A DNA stretch of 8,168 nt from JBEKYH01 sp049511115 (GCA_049511115.1 JBEKYH010000212.1:1-8168); one strand, 5' to 3'; counted from the stretch's first letter, positions 1 to 5,490 are shown. A program made the numbers and translations. Notes: generated by a model from the sequence alone, not told the origin.

Positions 1-468
1 CACCTCAGTGTTCAATCCTATTCTGTAGTCTCCTTCGATGACCGCCCCTTCGCCGACCGCCAGCGACGGGGCCGTTACATTGCCGCGCAATTCCGCGTCC
101 GCTTCTATCGTCACCGGCCCGCGGCTCACCACATTTCCGCGCATGCGGCCGCGCACAACGAGAGACCCGCAGAGAATCTGGTCGGCAAAGACATCGCCGC
201 CTTTTTCGACGGTGACCGTGGCGCATGTCTCGATGTGCCGGCGGGCGTGATGGGAATTGATCGACACCGGCTCCAGCCGCAGCGTCTTATTGCAAAACTT
301 ACAGGTGATATTGATGGCGCGCCGGGCAATCGGCTGGGTTTTGCCGCAGTGGAGGCAGTCAATCCACTGCTGGCCGTCGCCTATCGAGGCAGCGTCGTCG
401 CGACAGGCCGCTCCTCCATCACGGAAAGCGGCCGCCGCTCGATTGAGGCTTAAATGCGGCCTTTGCAT
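1..468 (-). CDS. Zinc-ribbon bactofilin (polymer-forming cytoskeletal protein), 3' end beyond window
   Basis: The frame is open from ATG at 468 to the left window edge: 156 codons, no stop, C-terminus missing. Residues ~36-62 form a zinc ribbon with two CxxC knuckles (C38-x2-C41 in CLHC and C56-x2-C59 in CKFC). From ~residue 83 the protein has the short hydrophobic/glycine beta-ladder repeats of bactofilins (VEKGGDVFADQI, GSLVVRGRMRGNV, GPVTIEADAELRGNV). Bactofilins self-assemble without nucleotide into filaments that scaffold cell-shape or envelope functions. The zinc ribbon could bind a partner or nucleic acid, which is inference. The start follows the stop of the upstream bactofilin by six bases and has no Shine-Dalgarno, so translation is probably coupled to that gene. 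Residues 1-35 are low in recognisable features. The bactofilin call is firm at fold level; the ribbon's function is unknown. Confidence 0.8.
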   Translation of the reverse strand, partial: MQRPHLSLNRAAAAFRDGGAACRDDAASIGDGQQWIDCLHCGKTQPIARRAINITCKFCNKTLRLEPVSINSHHARRHIETCATVTVEKGGDVFADQILCGSLVVRGRMRGNVVSRGPVTIEADAELRGNVTAPSLAVGEGAVIEGDYRIGLNTEV

Positions 469-474
469 ATGCGC

Positions 475-1017
475 TTATCGCGTGAGCGCCGCCGGCATGG
501 GCGGTGTGGCCGGGCCGTGCAAGCCTCGCAGCGGCGAAGCGTTACCCGCCGGCGGGGTGGCGGCGGCATGGGGTCGATCGGCGTATGCCGCATTGGGATG
601 AGGCTCGCCAGCGCGAGAACCGTGCGGGGGGAGCGCCGGCGGTTTCACCGCGTCCGGGCCGACGCTCATATGCCCGTTGAAGACGGCGCCATCCTCCACG
701 ACCATGCGGCTGGCGCGAACGTCTCCCTCGTATCGGGCCGATTGTTTCAACTCCAGGCGCTCGCCGGCCGTGAGTTGCCCGTGCACCTGGCCTTCGACGA
801 CGATCTGGCCGGCCTCCACTTCCACCTCCATCATCGCTTCCCTGGCGACATGAAGCGTGCCGGCGGTGGTGATTTTGCCTTCGAAGCGGCCATGCACCGA
901 CATGCTCTTATCGAAGGTGACTTCCCCTTTGAAACTGGCATCGGAACCCAAAACGGTGGGGATGAGTACCGTGGGGACAGGTACGGTGGGTACATCCTGA
1001 CGGCTGGCGTCGGCCAT
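475..1017 (-). CDS. Bactofilin family cytoskeletal protein
   Basis: 180 aa, the usual bactofilin size. It has a short N-terminal tail (1-24) with three PTV pentads, a bactofilin core at ~25-119 (SFKGEVTFDKSMSVHGRFEG, then GKITTAGTLHVA, VEAGQIVVEGQVHGQL and SARYEGDVRASRMVVEDGAVFNG), and a Pro/Ala/His-rich disordered tail (121-180). The core predicts a right-handed beta-helix that polymerises head to head into nucleotide-free filaments. Flexible tails usually mediate membrane or partner binding in this family. Start ATG 1017 is supported by GGGAGG at 1024-1029, six bases upstream. It lies 160 bp downstream of infA on the same strand and just ahead of a second bactofilin in the same frame, so the two probably form one transcript and may co-polymerise. 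Family assignment is strong; the cellular role (shape, stalk, envelope or chromosome anchoring) cannot be read from the sequence. Confidence 0.9.
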   Translation of the reverse strand: MADASRQDVPTVPVPTVLIPTVLGSDASFKGEVTFDKSMSVHGRFEGKITTAGTLHVAREAMMEVEVEAGQIVVEGQVHGQLTAGERLELKQSARYEGDVRASRMVVEDGAVFNGHMSVGPDAVKPPALPPHGSRAGEPHPNAAYADRPHAAATPPAGNASPLRGLHGPATPPMPAALTR

Positions 1018-1023
1018 GACGGG

Positions 1024-1029
1024 CCTCCC
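1024..1029 (-). promoter_or_regulatory. Shine-Dalgarno of the bactofilin gene
   Basis: GGGAGG on the minus strand, six bases before ATG 1017. It lies within a small inverted repeat (GCCTCC-C-GGAGGC, 1023-1035) that could partly sequester it, although the predicted loop is too tight to form the whole stem. Confidence 0.6.
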
Positions 1030-1177
1030 GGAGGCGGTTTACAGACGTGAATTGGCCGGACTGGCAATGCGAATCGCAACGCCTTCCACGCAAAGGCAAG
1101 CTTTCGCCTCCGACCATTTATGTAGACTGTACCGGCCGACGCGGCCACGGCGGAATAGGGAAACGACCTATTTCGAC

Positions 1178-1405
1178 CTATTTCTGGCGGAAAACGATCC
1201 GCCCCTTGGTCAGGTCATAGGGGGAGAGCTGCACCTTGACACGATCACCCGGCAGAATGCGGATGAAATGCTTGCGCATCTTGCCGGAGACGATGCCGAG
1301 GATTTCCTGATTGCCGCCTCCCTGGTCCAGCCGCAGCTTGAACATGGCATTGGGCAGCGCTGTGGTGACAGTCGCCTCGACTTCAATCGGCTCGGTTTTG
1401 GCCAC
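1178..1405 (-). CDS. infA: Translation initiation factor IF-1
   Basis: 75 aa, slightly longer than the usual ~72. IF-1 is a cytoplasmic OB-fold (S1-like) protein that occupies the ribosomal A site during initiation and assists IF-2 and IF-3. The diagnostic block GKMRKHFIRILPGDRVKVQL (41-60) is followed by SPYDLTKGRIVFR (61-73), nearly as in Escherichia coli. A small insertion (GGGN, ~29-32) sits in the loop before the GKMRK block and explains the extra length. The start is GTG at 1403-1405 (protein MAKTEPIEV...), supported by GGAG nine bases upstream (1415-1418). The neighbourhood is unlike the ribosomal-protein cluster (rpmJ/rpsM) where infA often resides; here it precedes two bactofilins. 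The stop TAG lies in a short tandem duplication (1164-1183). Identification is very secure. Confidence 0.97.
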   Translation of the reverse strand: MAKTEPIEVEATVTTALPNAMFKLRLDQGGGNQEILGIVSGKMRKHFIRILPGDRVKVQLSPYDLTKGRIVFRQK

Positions 1406-1449
1406 TTTTTATATCTCCGGGATTGCAGGGCAATGACTTAACGCAGGGT

Positions 1450-1478
1450 ATGCTACCCGCCAATCGGCCGGTAAACAA
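1450..1478 (-). promoter_or_regulatory. Candidate infA promoter
   Basis: On the minus strand TTGTTT (1473-1478) and TAGCAT (1450-1455) are 17 bp apart, 45 bp before the infA GTG. The -10 matches 4/6 and the -35 3/6. The -10 lies in a small dyad (GGGTA-TGC-TACCC, 1446-1458). This is pattern matching only. Confidence 0.35.
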
Positions 1479-1542
1479 GGCATCCGGCAGACAGACCCGC
1501 CGCCCGGCGACGCCGGGTGCATGCGGGCGTGGCCGCCGAATT

Positions 1543-1574
1543 CATTACTTCAGCCTGTCATTACTTCAGCCTGT
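1543..1574 (+). repeat. Perfect 16-bp tandem direct repeat, likely operator or activator site
   Basis: CATTACTTCAGCCTGT occurs at 1543-1558 and again, with no mismatch, at 1559-1574, about 80 bp before the sensor gene. A related GCAATTACTTGC lies at 1615-1626, flanked as AAGT-N6-ACTT (1611-1624). Just downstream is TATCAT (1595-1600, 5/6 match to a -10) with no good -35, so the second repeat ends where a -35 would lie. That is the layout expected of an activator-dependent promoter. Which protein binds is inference. Confidence 0.6.
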
Positions 1575-1594
1575 GCGGCGACCTGCAACTCGCC

Positions 1595-1600
1595 TATCAT
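1595..1600 (+). promoter_or_regulatory. Candidate -10 box for the sensor/LuxR gene
   Basis: TATCAT, one mismatch from TATAAT, 55 bp before ATG 1656. No -35 hexamer is visible at 16-18 bp; the 16-bp tandem repeat ends at that position instead. Confidence 0.3.
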
Positions 1601-1655
1601 CGGAGATCAAAAGTGCAATTACTTGCCCCGGCGTGAATGGAGGCGTGGTAAATCG

Positions 1656-3104
1656 ATGCCGTCCGCGATGAGAGAAGCAAAACCCCCCTGTAACAGGCTT
1701 TGGGAAGAGGAGCTTGATCGTGTCAATCGGGCGCTGTGCCTCGTCAGCAGTACCAACAAATCCCTTCATCAGGTGGCCGATGTCGTGACCTGGCTGAACC
1801 ACGTCTGTCGAAGCGCCGTGGACGTTCGCGCCTACCAGACCGCCCTGGTCGGATTTGCCAATCAGGACGACAAAAAGTCAATCTGGATCGTGGCCAGCGC
1901 AGGCCTCGACCCCACTTATTTGAAGTCTGACGCTCTCACGTGGGCCGACGAACCGCGCGGGCGCGGCCCGGGCGGCACTGCCATCCGCACCGGCCGGACA
2001 TGCATCGCTCGCGACATTCCCAATGACCCGGTATTCGAGCCGTGGCGCAAAGACGCCGCGAAGCTGGGCTACAAATCCTCCGTCGCTTTGCCGTTGACCT
2101 CCGACGGGCGGACCTTCGGGATATTGGCCATGTACGCCGATGTCGTCGACGCCTTCGGTCCCATTGAAGTCCGGCTGCTCGAAGAGTTGGCCGATGACCT
2201 CGCCTTCGGCCTAACCGTTGTCCTGCACTCTCGCGCCGAGCGCCAGGCCGCTAATGACGCGCTCGTGGATAGTCGGCAGAAACTCGTGGAAGCCGAGCGA
2301 ATTGCTCATTTGGGACATTGGGAACGCGATTTGAAAACCAACATCCTGCACTGGTCGAATGAGGCATTCCGAATTTTCGGCCTCGAGCCGCAACCCGGGG
2401 GTTTCCCTTTATCCGAATTCCTGCGGCATATCCATGCCGAGGATCGGCCGACAATCGTTCAGAGGATCGAAGAGTGGGTCCAGAGTGGCCGCAACTACGA
2501 TGTCGAATATCGCATCGTCCGCACCGATGGGGTGGAGCGCTTTGTCCACTGCACAGGGAATGTAGTCCGCGACGATGCCGGCCAGCCCGTCCGAACCTTT
2601 GGGATTATTCAGGACATAACCGAGCGGCATCACGCGCGGGAGGCTTTGGAAATCGCCAATAAATCGCTCGAAGCCAAGAACGTCGCCCTGCGGGAAGTGC
2701 TCGCCAGCATTGAGGCCGAGCAGGGTCGAATCGGCCGTCAGATCAACACCAACGTTCAGAAAATCATCCTCCCGCAGCTCCAATCCCTCAGGCAAAGTTT
2801 GAACCGCGGACAGCAGCGACGTCTTGAGCAAATCGAAGTCGCCCTGGAGGAAGTGACCTCCCCGTTCATCGACCGCGCGGCGCGGACTGTCTCGAGCCTT
2901 ACTCCCATGGAGCTGCGCATCTGCGATTTTGTGAGACGGGGTCTGGCCGTAAAGGAAATTGCCGAACTCGAGCATCTGTCCGCGCAGACCGTGGCGGCCC
3001 ACCGTCGCAATATTCGCCGCAAGCTGGGGATATCCAATCAGAAGGTCAACCTGGCCAGCCACCTGCAAACCGTTTTTACCGCGAACGAAGTTCGCAACTC
3101 ATGA
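1656..3104 (+). CDS. GAF-PAS-LuxR-type HTH sensory transcription regulator
   Basis: 482 aa from ATG 1656. Residues ~38-188 form a GAF domain (ALVGFANQDD, RGRGPGGTAIRTGR, SVALPLTSDGRTFGILAMYA). Residues ~213-325 form a PAS_3-type PAS domain (IAHLGHWERDLKTNILHWSN, ending FGIIQDITERHHARE). A long helical/coiled-coil linker spans ~326-405. A LuxR/GerE HTH at ~412-472 contains LTPMELRICDFVRRGLAVKE and AQTVAAHRRNIRRKLGISN. There is no HisKA/HATPase, so signal sensing and DNA binding appear to be on one chain. The frame is open back to ATG 1521, but that start would place the tandem operator-like repeats inside the protein. ATG 1656 has GGAGG at 1639-1643 (12-base spacing, rather long) and starts just before the conserved region. 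No transmembrane segment is seen, so it should be cytoplasmic. The ligand is unknown. The next gene encodes a sigma-54 activator. Confidence 0.87.
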   Translation: MPSAMREAKPPCNRLWEEELDRVNRALCLVSSTNKSLHQVADVVTWLNHVCRSAVDVRAYQTALVGFANQDDKKSIWIVASAGLDPTYLKSDALTWADEPRGRGPGGTAIRTGRTCIARDIPNDPVFEPWRKDAAKLGYKSSVALPLTSDGRTFGILAMYADVVDAFGPIEVRLLEELADDLAFGLTVVLHSRAERQAANDALVDSRQKLVEAERIAHLGHWERDLKTNILHWSNEAFRIFGLEPQPGGFPLSEFLRHIHAEDRPTIVQRIEEWVQSGRNYDVEYRIVRTDGVERFVHCTGNVVRDDAGQPVRTFGIIQDITERHHAREALEIANKSLEAKNVALREVLASIEAEQGRIGRQINTNVQKIILPQLQSLRQSLNRGQQRRLEQIEVALEEVTSPFIDRAARTVSSLTPMELRICDFVRRGLAVKEIAELEHLSAQTVAAHRRNIRRKLGISNQKVNLASHLQTVFTANEVRNS

Positions 3105-3145
3105 CATTCACCACTGAGTAGTTCGCCTACCCGATCCTTACCCGC

Positions 3146-3160
3146 TAATGCACCGCATTA
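3146..3160. promoter_or_regulatory. Perfect dyad TAATGC-ACC-GCATTA between the two regulatory genes
   Basis: Six-bp arms with a three-base spacer, 42 bp after the sensor stop and 138 bp before the activator start. There is no T-run after it, so it looks more like a protein-binding dyad than an intrinsic terminator. Confidence 0.35.
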
Positions 3161-3204
3161 AGCCCGTCGTCGCAGGTGGATAAAGCACCGACAGATTCTA
3201 AAAA

Positions 3205-3218
3205 TTGCAAGTAATGAA
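3205..3218 (-). promoter_or_regulatory. Inverted copy of the TTCATTACTT motif upstream of the sigma-54 activator gene
   Basis: Read on the minus strand this is TTCATTACTTGCAA. Its first ten bases equal 1541-1550, and ATTACTTGC also matches 1618-1626. It lies 80 bp before ATG 3298, about the same distance as the tandem repeat from the sensor start. Confidence 0.4.
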
Positions 3219-3297
3219 CGGGTCCGACGATCGGCCCGCCGGGCATATTTGAACGGAGCATTGCAGCCACGTTTGTACGTTCGCTTTTGAGGTCGAT

Positions 3298-4455
3298 ATG
3301 AGTTTGTCGGGCCGTGTTTTAGTCGTAATCCAAGACGATCATGAACGTGCGGAGCTGGCAAAGGTAATCTCGGGTTTAGGTCACACTGCATTCAGCGAGG
3401 GCAGCGTCGATAAACTTCTCGCCTATCTGGACCAGAATATCGATGTCGTTCTCTGCGACCTCCAATTCGATCCTGGGCCGGAGTTCGACCTGATCCGGCT
3501 TTGGAAACGCCGTTCCCCACAATCGGCGTTTATTCTCGTCACCTCCCAGGGCCGCAGTTCCGCAGGCATCGATGCCATCAAGGCTGGCGCGCACCATTAT
3601 CTGACCCGGCCTGTTGAACATGGCGATCTCGCACTCGTTGTCGGCAACGAGATCGCGGCGAATCGTGAGCCACGGGAGCCCTCTATTTCTCCCCCGCGCT
3701 TTGACCGGATTATCGGCCATGGCCCGCAAATGCAGCGCGTCTTCTCCCGCATTCGCAAAGTCGCCAAAGTCGATACCACGGTCCTGATCGTTGGCGAAAA
3801 TGGCACCGGCAAGGAACTGGTCGCGCACGCCCTCCACGAAAACAGCCCGCGAAATAAAGGTCCGTTTGTCGCAATCAATGTCGCTGCCGTCCCCGCCACA
3901 TTGGTCGAAAGCGAACTGTTCGGTCACGTCCGCGGCGCCTTCACCGGCGCGACCGATCCCCGTATCGGCCGGTTCGAGCAGGCCGACGGCGGAACTCTTT
4001 TCATCGACGAAATCGGTGATTTCGATATCGCGCTGCAACCCAAGCTCCTCCGCGTCCTGGAGACGCTTCATGTCTGTCCCGTTGGCGGACACGCGGATCG
4101 CAAGGTGGATGTGCGCGTCATCGCCGCCACCAACCGCGATCTGAGGGAGATGATTAAACACGGAACGTTCCGCGACGATTTATATTACCGGCTCAACGTC
4201 GTGCAGATCCCCATTCCGCCGCTACGCCAGCGGACCGAGGATATTCCGATTCTAGTTGAGCATTTCCTCGAAAAGTTAAGTCAACGGCGCGGCGAGCCGC
4301 CGCGCCAGGTTCTCCCCGAGGTCATGAGCCGTCTAATCAGCTACTCCTGGCCTGGCAACATCCGCGAATTGCAAAACACCATCGAAAGCATGTTGGTCTT
4401 CTCCACCGGGCAAGTTCTCACTGAAAGGGATCTGCCGTCACACATTGCCCCCTGA
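3298..4455 (+). CDS. Sigma-54 activator: receiver plus AAA+ domains, no DNA-binding domain
   Basis: 385 aa. An N-terminal receiver (~5-118) has acidic pair D13-D14, phospho-acceptor D54 (VVLCDLQF) and T82, but R104 replaces the near-invariant Lys (YLTRPVE, normally KP). The AAA+ sigma-54 interaction domain (~135-365) has Walker A GENGTGKE (166-173), the polymerase-contact loop GAFTGA (213-218), Walker B GGTLFIDEIGD (231-241), the arginine-finger region FRDDLYYRLN (291-300) and lid motif YSWPGNIRELQN (349-360). It would hydrolyse ATP to open sigma-54 promoter complexes. The chain ends 25 residues after the lid, whereas NtrC-type proteins normally continue into a Fis-like HTH. The following frames do not restore one, so it is probably naturally HTH-less. 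Start ATG 3298 has GAGG five bases upstream. Its partner kinase is not in the window; the preceding GAF-PAS-LuxR gene is the obvious functional neighbour. Confidence 0.92.
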   Translation: MSLSGRVLVVIQDDHERAELAKVISGLGHTAFSEGSVDKLLAYLDQNIDVVLCDLQFDPGPEFDLIRLWKRRSPQSAFILVTSQGRSSAGIDAIKAGAHHYLTRPVEHGDLALVVGNEIAANREPREPSISPPRFDRIIGHGPQMQRVFSRIRKVAKVDTTVLIVGENGTGKELVAHALHENSPRNKGPFVAINVAAVPATLVESELFGHVRGAFTGATDPRIGRFEQADGGTLFIDEIGDFDIALQPKLLRVLETLHVCPVGGHADRKVDVRVIAATNRDLREMIKHGTFRDDLYYRLNVVQIPIPPLRQRTEDIPILVEHFLEKLSQRRGEPPRQVLPEVMSRLISYSWPGNIRELQNTIESMLVFSTGQVLTERDLPSHIAP

Positions 4456-4492
4456 ATGCCCCAACTCTTACCAACAGACATTATCGACAGCC

Positions 4493-4509
4493 CCCGTTGC
4501 AATGACGGG
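4493..4509. other. Weak hairpin after the sigma-54 activator gene
   Basis: CCCGT (4493-4497) and ACGGG (4505-4509) around a seven-base loop, 37 bp after the stop. There is no following T-run, so at most it is a weak or Rho-assisted end. Confidence 0.2.
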
Positions 4510-4548
4510 AGAAGATGGGCATGGTCCGCCGGGGATCTCTCCACCGCA

Positions 4549-4577
4549 TTGCCCGATGCCCCATTCGCCTCTATAAT
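4549..4577 (+). promoter_or_regulatory. Promoter of the nfu-like gene
   Basis: TTGCCC (4549-4554), a 17-bp spacer and a perfect TATAAT (4572-4577). Transcription would begin near 4584, giving a leader of about 25 bases that holds two GGTTTTAG copies (4584-4599) and then the Shine-Dalgarno GAGG. Confidence 0.65.
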
Positions 4578-4608
4578 CGCGTCGGTTTTAGGGTTTTAGA
4601 GGATGCCA

Positions 4609-4866
4609 ATGCCGCTCACGACGCCGGTAAACGAGCCTTCGCTGCACGATAAGGTGCTGGAAGTGATCAATTTGATCCGTCCGGCGGTCCAGGCCGACGG
4701 GGGGGATATCGAACTGGTCAACGTCAGCGACGATGGAAGGGTGCAAATCCGCTTCCACGGCGCCTGCCACGGCTGCCCGAGCAGCACCATGACCCTCCAG
4801 GACGGCATCCGGCGCAGCCTTCGAGAGAAAGTCCCCCAGGTAACCGGCGTGGAACCGGTGGTTTAA
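4609..4866 (+). CDS. NifU C-terminal domain (Nfu-type) iron-sulfur cluster scaffold/carrier
   Basis: 85 aa, essentially a single NifU C-terminal domain. It has VLEVINLIRPAVQADGGDIE (17-36), then the CxxC cluster ligands in GACHGCPSSTMTLQDGI (51-67; C53, C56), then the C-terminal helix IRRSLREKVPQV. Two such subunits typically hold one [4Fe-4S] cluster at their interface and pass it to apo-enzymes in the cytoplasm. No nifS/sufBCD/iscU genes are beside it, so it is a stand-alone carrier rather than part of a nitrogen-fixation locus. The frame also has ATG at 4603, but the Shine-Dalgarno GAGG (4599-4602) abuts that codon directly and lies six bases from ATG 4609, so 4609 is preferred. Its own promoter lies upstream and a strong terminator starts 15 bp after the stop, so it is monocistronic. 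Confidence 0.93.
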   Translation: MPLTTPVNEPSLHDKVLEVINLIRPAVQADGGDIELVNVSDDGRVQIRFHGACHGCPSSTMTLQDGIRRSLREKVPQVTGVEPVV

Positions 4867-4881
4867 GTCGAAAAAGGCAAC

Positions 4882-4929
4882 TTCACCGCCCGGTCGCAGC
4901 AGCGACCGGGCGGTGAATCCCTCTTTTTT
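4882..4929 (+). terminator. Strong Rho-independent terminator after the nfu-like gene
   Basis: A perfect 16-bp stem (4882-4897 with 4902-4917) closes an AGCA tetraloop and is followed by a T-rich tail ending in TTTTTT (4924-4929). On the opposite strand the stem is followed within about six bases by TTTTT (complement of 4871-4875), so it could terminate in both directions. Confidence 0.92.
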
Positions 4930-4933
4930 GAAT

Positions 4934-4960
4934 TTCTTCGCGTTCTTCGCGCCTTCGCGG
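4934..4960. repeat. Dispersed-repeat-like array of three 9-bp units
   Basis: TTCTTCGCG (4934-4942), TTCTTCGCG (4943-4951) and CCTTCGCGG (4952-4960) run in tandem between the terminator and tadA. The complementary strand would encode the REGAKNAKK-like peptide often seen in spurious frames of environmental genomes (general recollection, not searched). A degenerate relative lies at 6537-6566. Confidence 0.6.
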
Positions 4961-4975
4961 TAGAAAATCTGGATT

Positions 4976-5449
4976 GTGAACGCGATAGACGACCAATCCG
5001 CCATGCGGGAGGCGATTGCCCTGGCGGCCGCCGCGGCACAGATCGGCGAGACGCCGGTGGGGTGCCTCGTCGTCAATGTGGCTGGCTCCATCATCGGCCG
5101 GGGGCATAACCGCCGACAGATTGACGCTGATCCTACCGCGCATGCGGAGATTCTTGCCCTGCGCGACGCGGCCCGGTCGCGCGGGGATTGGCGGCTTTCG
5201 GATTGCACGCTGGTGGTAACTCTTGAGCCATGCCCAATGTGCGCGGGCGCGCTGCTCAATGCGCGCGTCGCCCGCCTCGTTTATGGGGCGACGGACCCCA
5301 AGGCGGGGGCGGTGCGCACGCTGTTTCAATTGTGCGACGATCCGCGGCTTAATCATCGCGTTGAGATCGTCGCGGGTGTCCTGGCTGAGGAGTGCGGCGA
5401 ACTTTTGCGGAAGTTTTTTCAGGCCCAGCGAGCTTTGGGTAAGAAATGA
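4976..5449 (+). CDS. tadA: tRNA adenosine(34) deaminase
   Basis: 157 aa, normal for the family. TadA converts A34 of tRNA-Arg(ACG) to inosine in the wobble position, using zinc. The sequence shows MREAIALAAAAAQIGETPVG (10-29), the catalytic motif TAHAEILALRDA (54-65; zinc ligand H56, proton shuttle E58), the second zinc motif LEPCPMCAGALLNARV (83-98; C86 and C89), and the family-typical LVYGATDPKAGAV (101-113). N45 in GHNRR matches the substrate-binding Asn. The C-terminus (EECGELLRKFFQAQR) is typical of bacterial TadA. The longest start is GTG 4976, with no convincing Shine-Dalgarno. ATG 5003 (M10) is a possible alternative and would remove only the poorly conserved N-terminus. Other CMP/dCMP-deaminase relatives (guanine deaminase) are less likely given the DPTAHAEI and TDPKAGAV pattern. 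Confidence 0.95.
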   Translation: MNAIDDQSAMREAIALAAAAAQIGETPVGCLVVNVAGSIIGRGHNRRQIDADPTAHAEILALRDAARSRGDWRLSDCTLVVTLEPCPMCAGALLNARVARLVYGATDPKAGAVRTLFQLCDDPRLNHRVEIVAGVLAEECGELLRKFFQAQRALGKK

Positions 5450-5490
5450 AGCGAAGAAGTGACGCTTGGAAATGACGCCGTTGAGCGAGG

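Noticed and set aside
454..1050. 198-codon plus-strand frame
   Set aside because: It lies opposite the clear bactofilin gene and is His/Arg-rich without recognisable domains.
1543..1574. CRISPR or phage attachment duplication
   Set aside because: There are only two directly abutting copies with no spacers, and no cas, integrase or tRNA nearby. The promoter-proximal position fits an operator better.
1521..1655. N-terminal extension of the GAF-PAS-LuxR protein to ATG 1521
   Set aside because: It would translate the tandem 16-bp repeats and the -10-like box, has no Shine-Dalgarno, and the added 45 residues look unstructured.
2409..3068. 219-codon minus-strand frame
   Set aside because: Antisense shadow of the PAS/LuxR coding region in high-GC DNA.
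3220..3237. GC-rich hairpin GGG(T)CCGA/TCGGCCC as a terminator
   Set aside because: The stem has a bulge and no T-run follows it.
3376..4161. 261-codon minus-strand frame
   Set aside because: Antisense to the receiver and AAA+ domains, which are intact on the plus strand.
4456..4600. A hidden HTH domain after the sigma-54 activator stop, reached by a frameshift
   Set aside because: The frames after the stop contain no Fis-like helix-turn-helix, and a promoter for the next gene starts within the region.
4976..5449. tadA as a guanine or cytidine deaminase
   Set aside because: DPTAHAEI, LEPCPMCAGAL and the TDPKAGAV block match TadA better.
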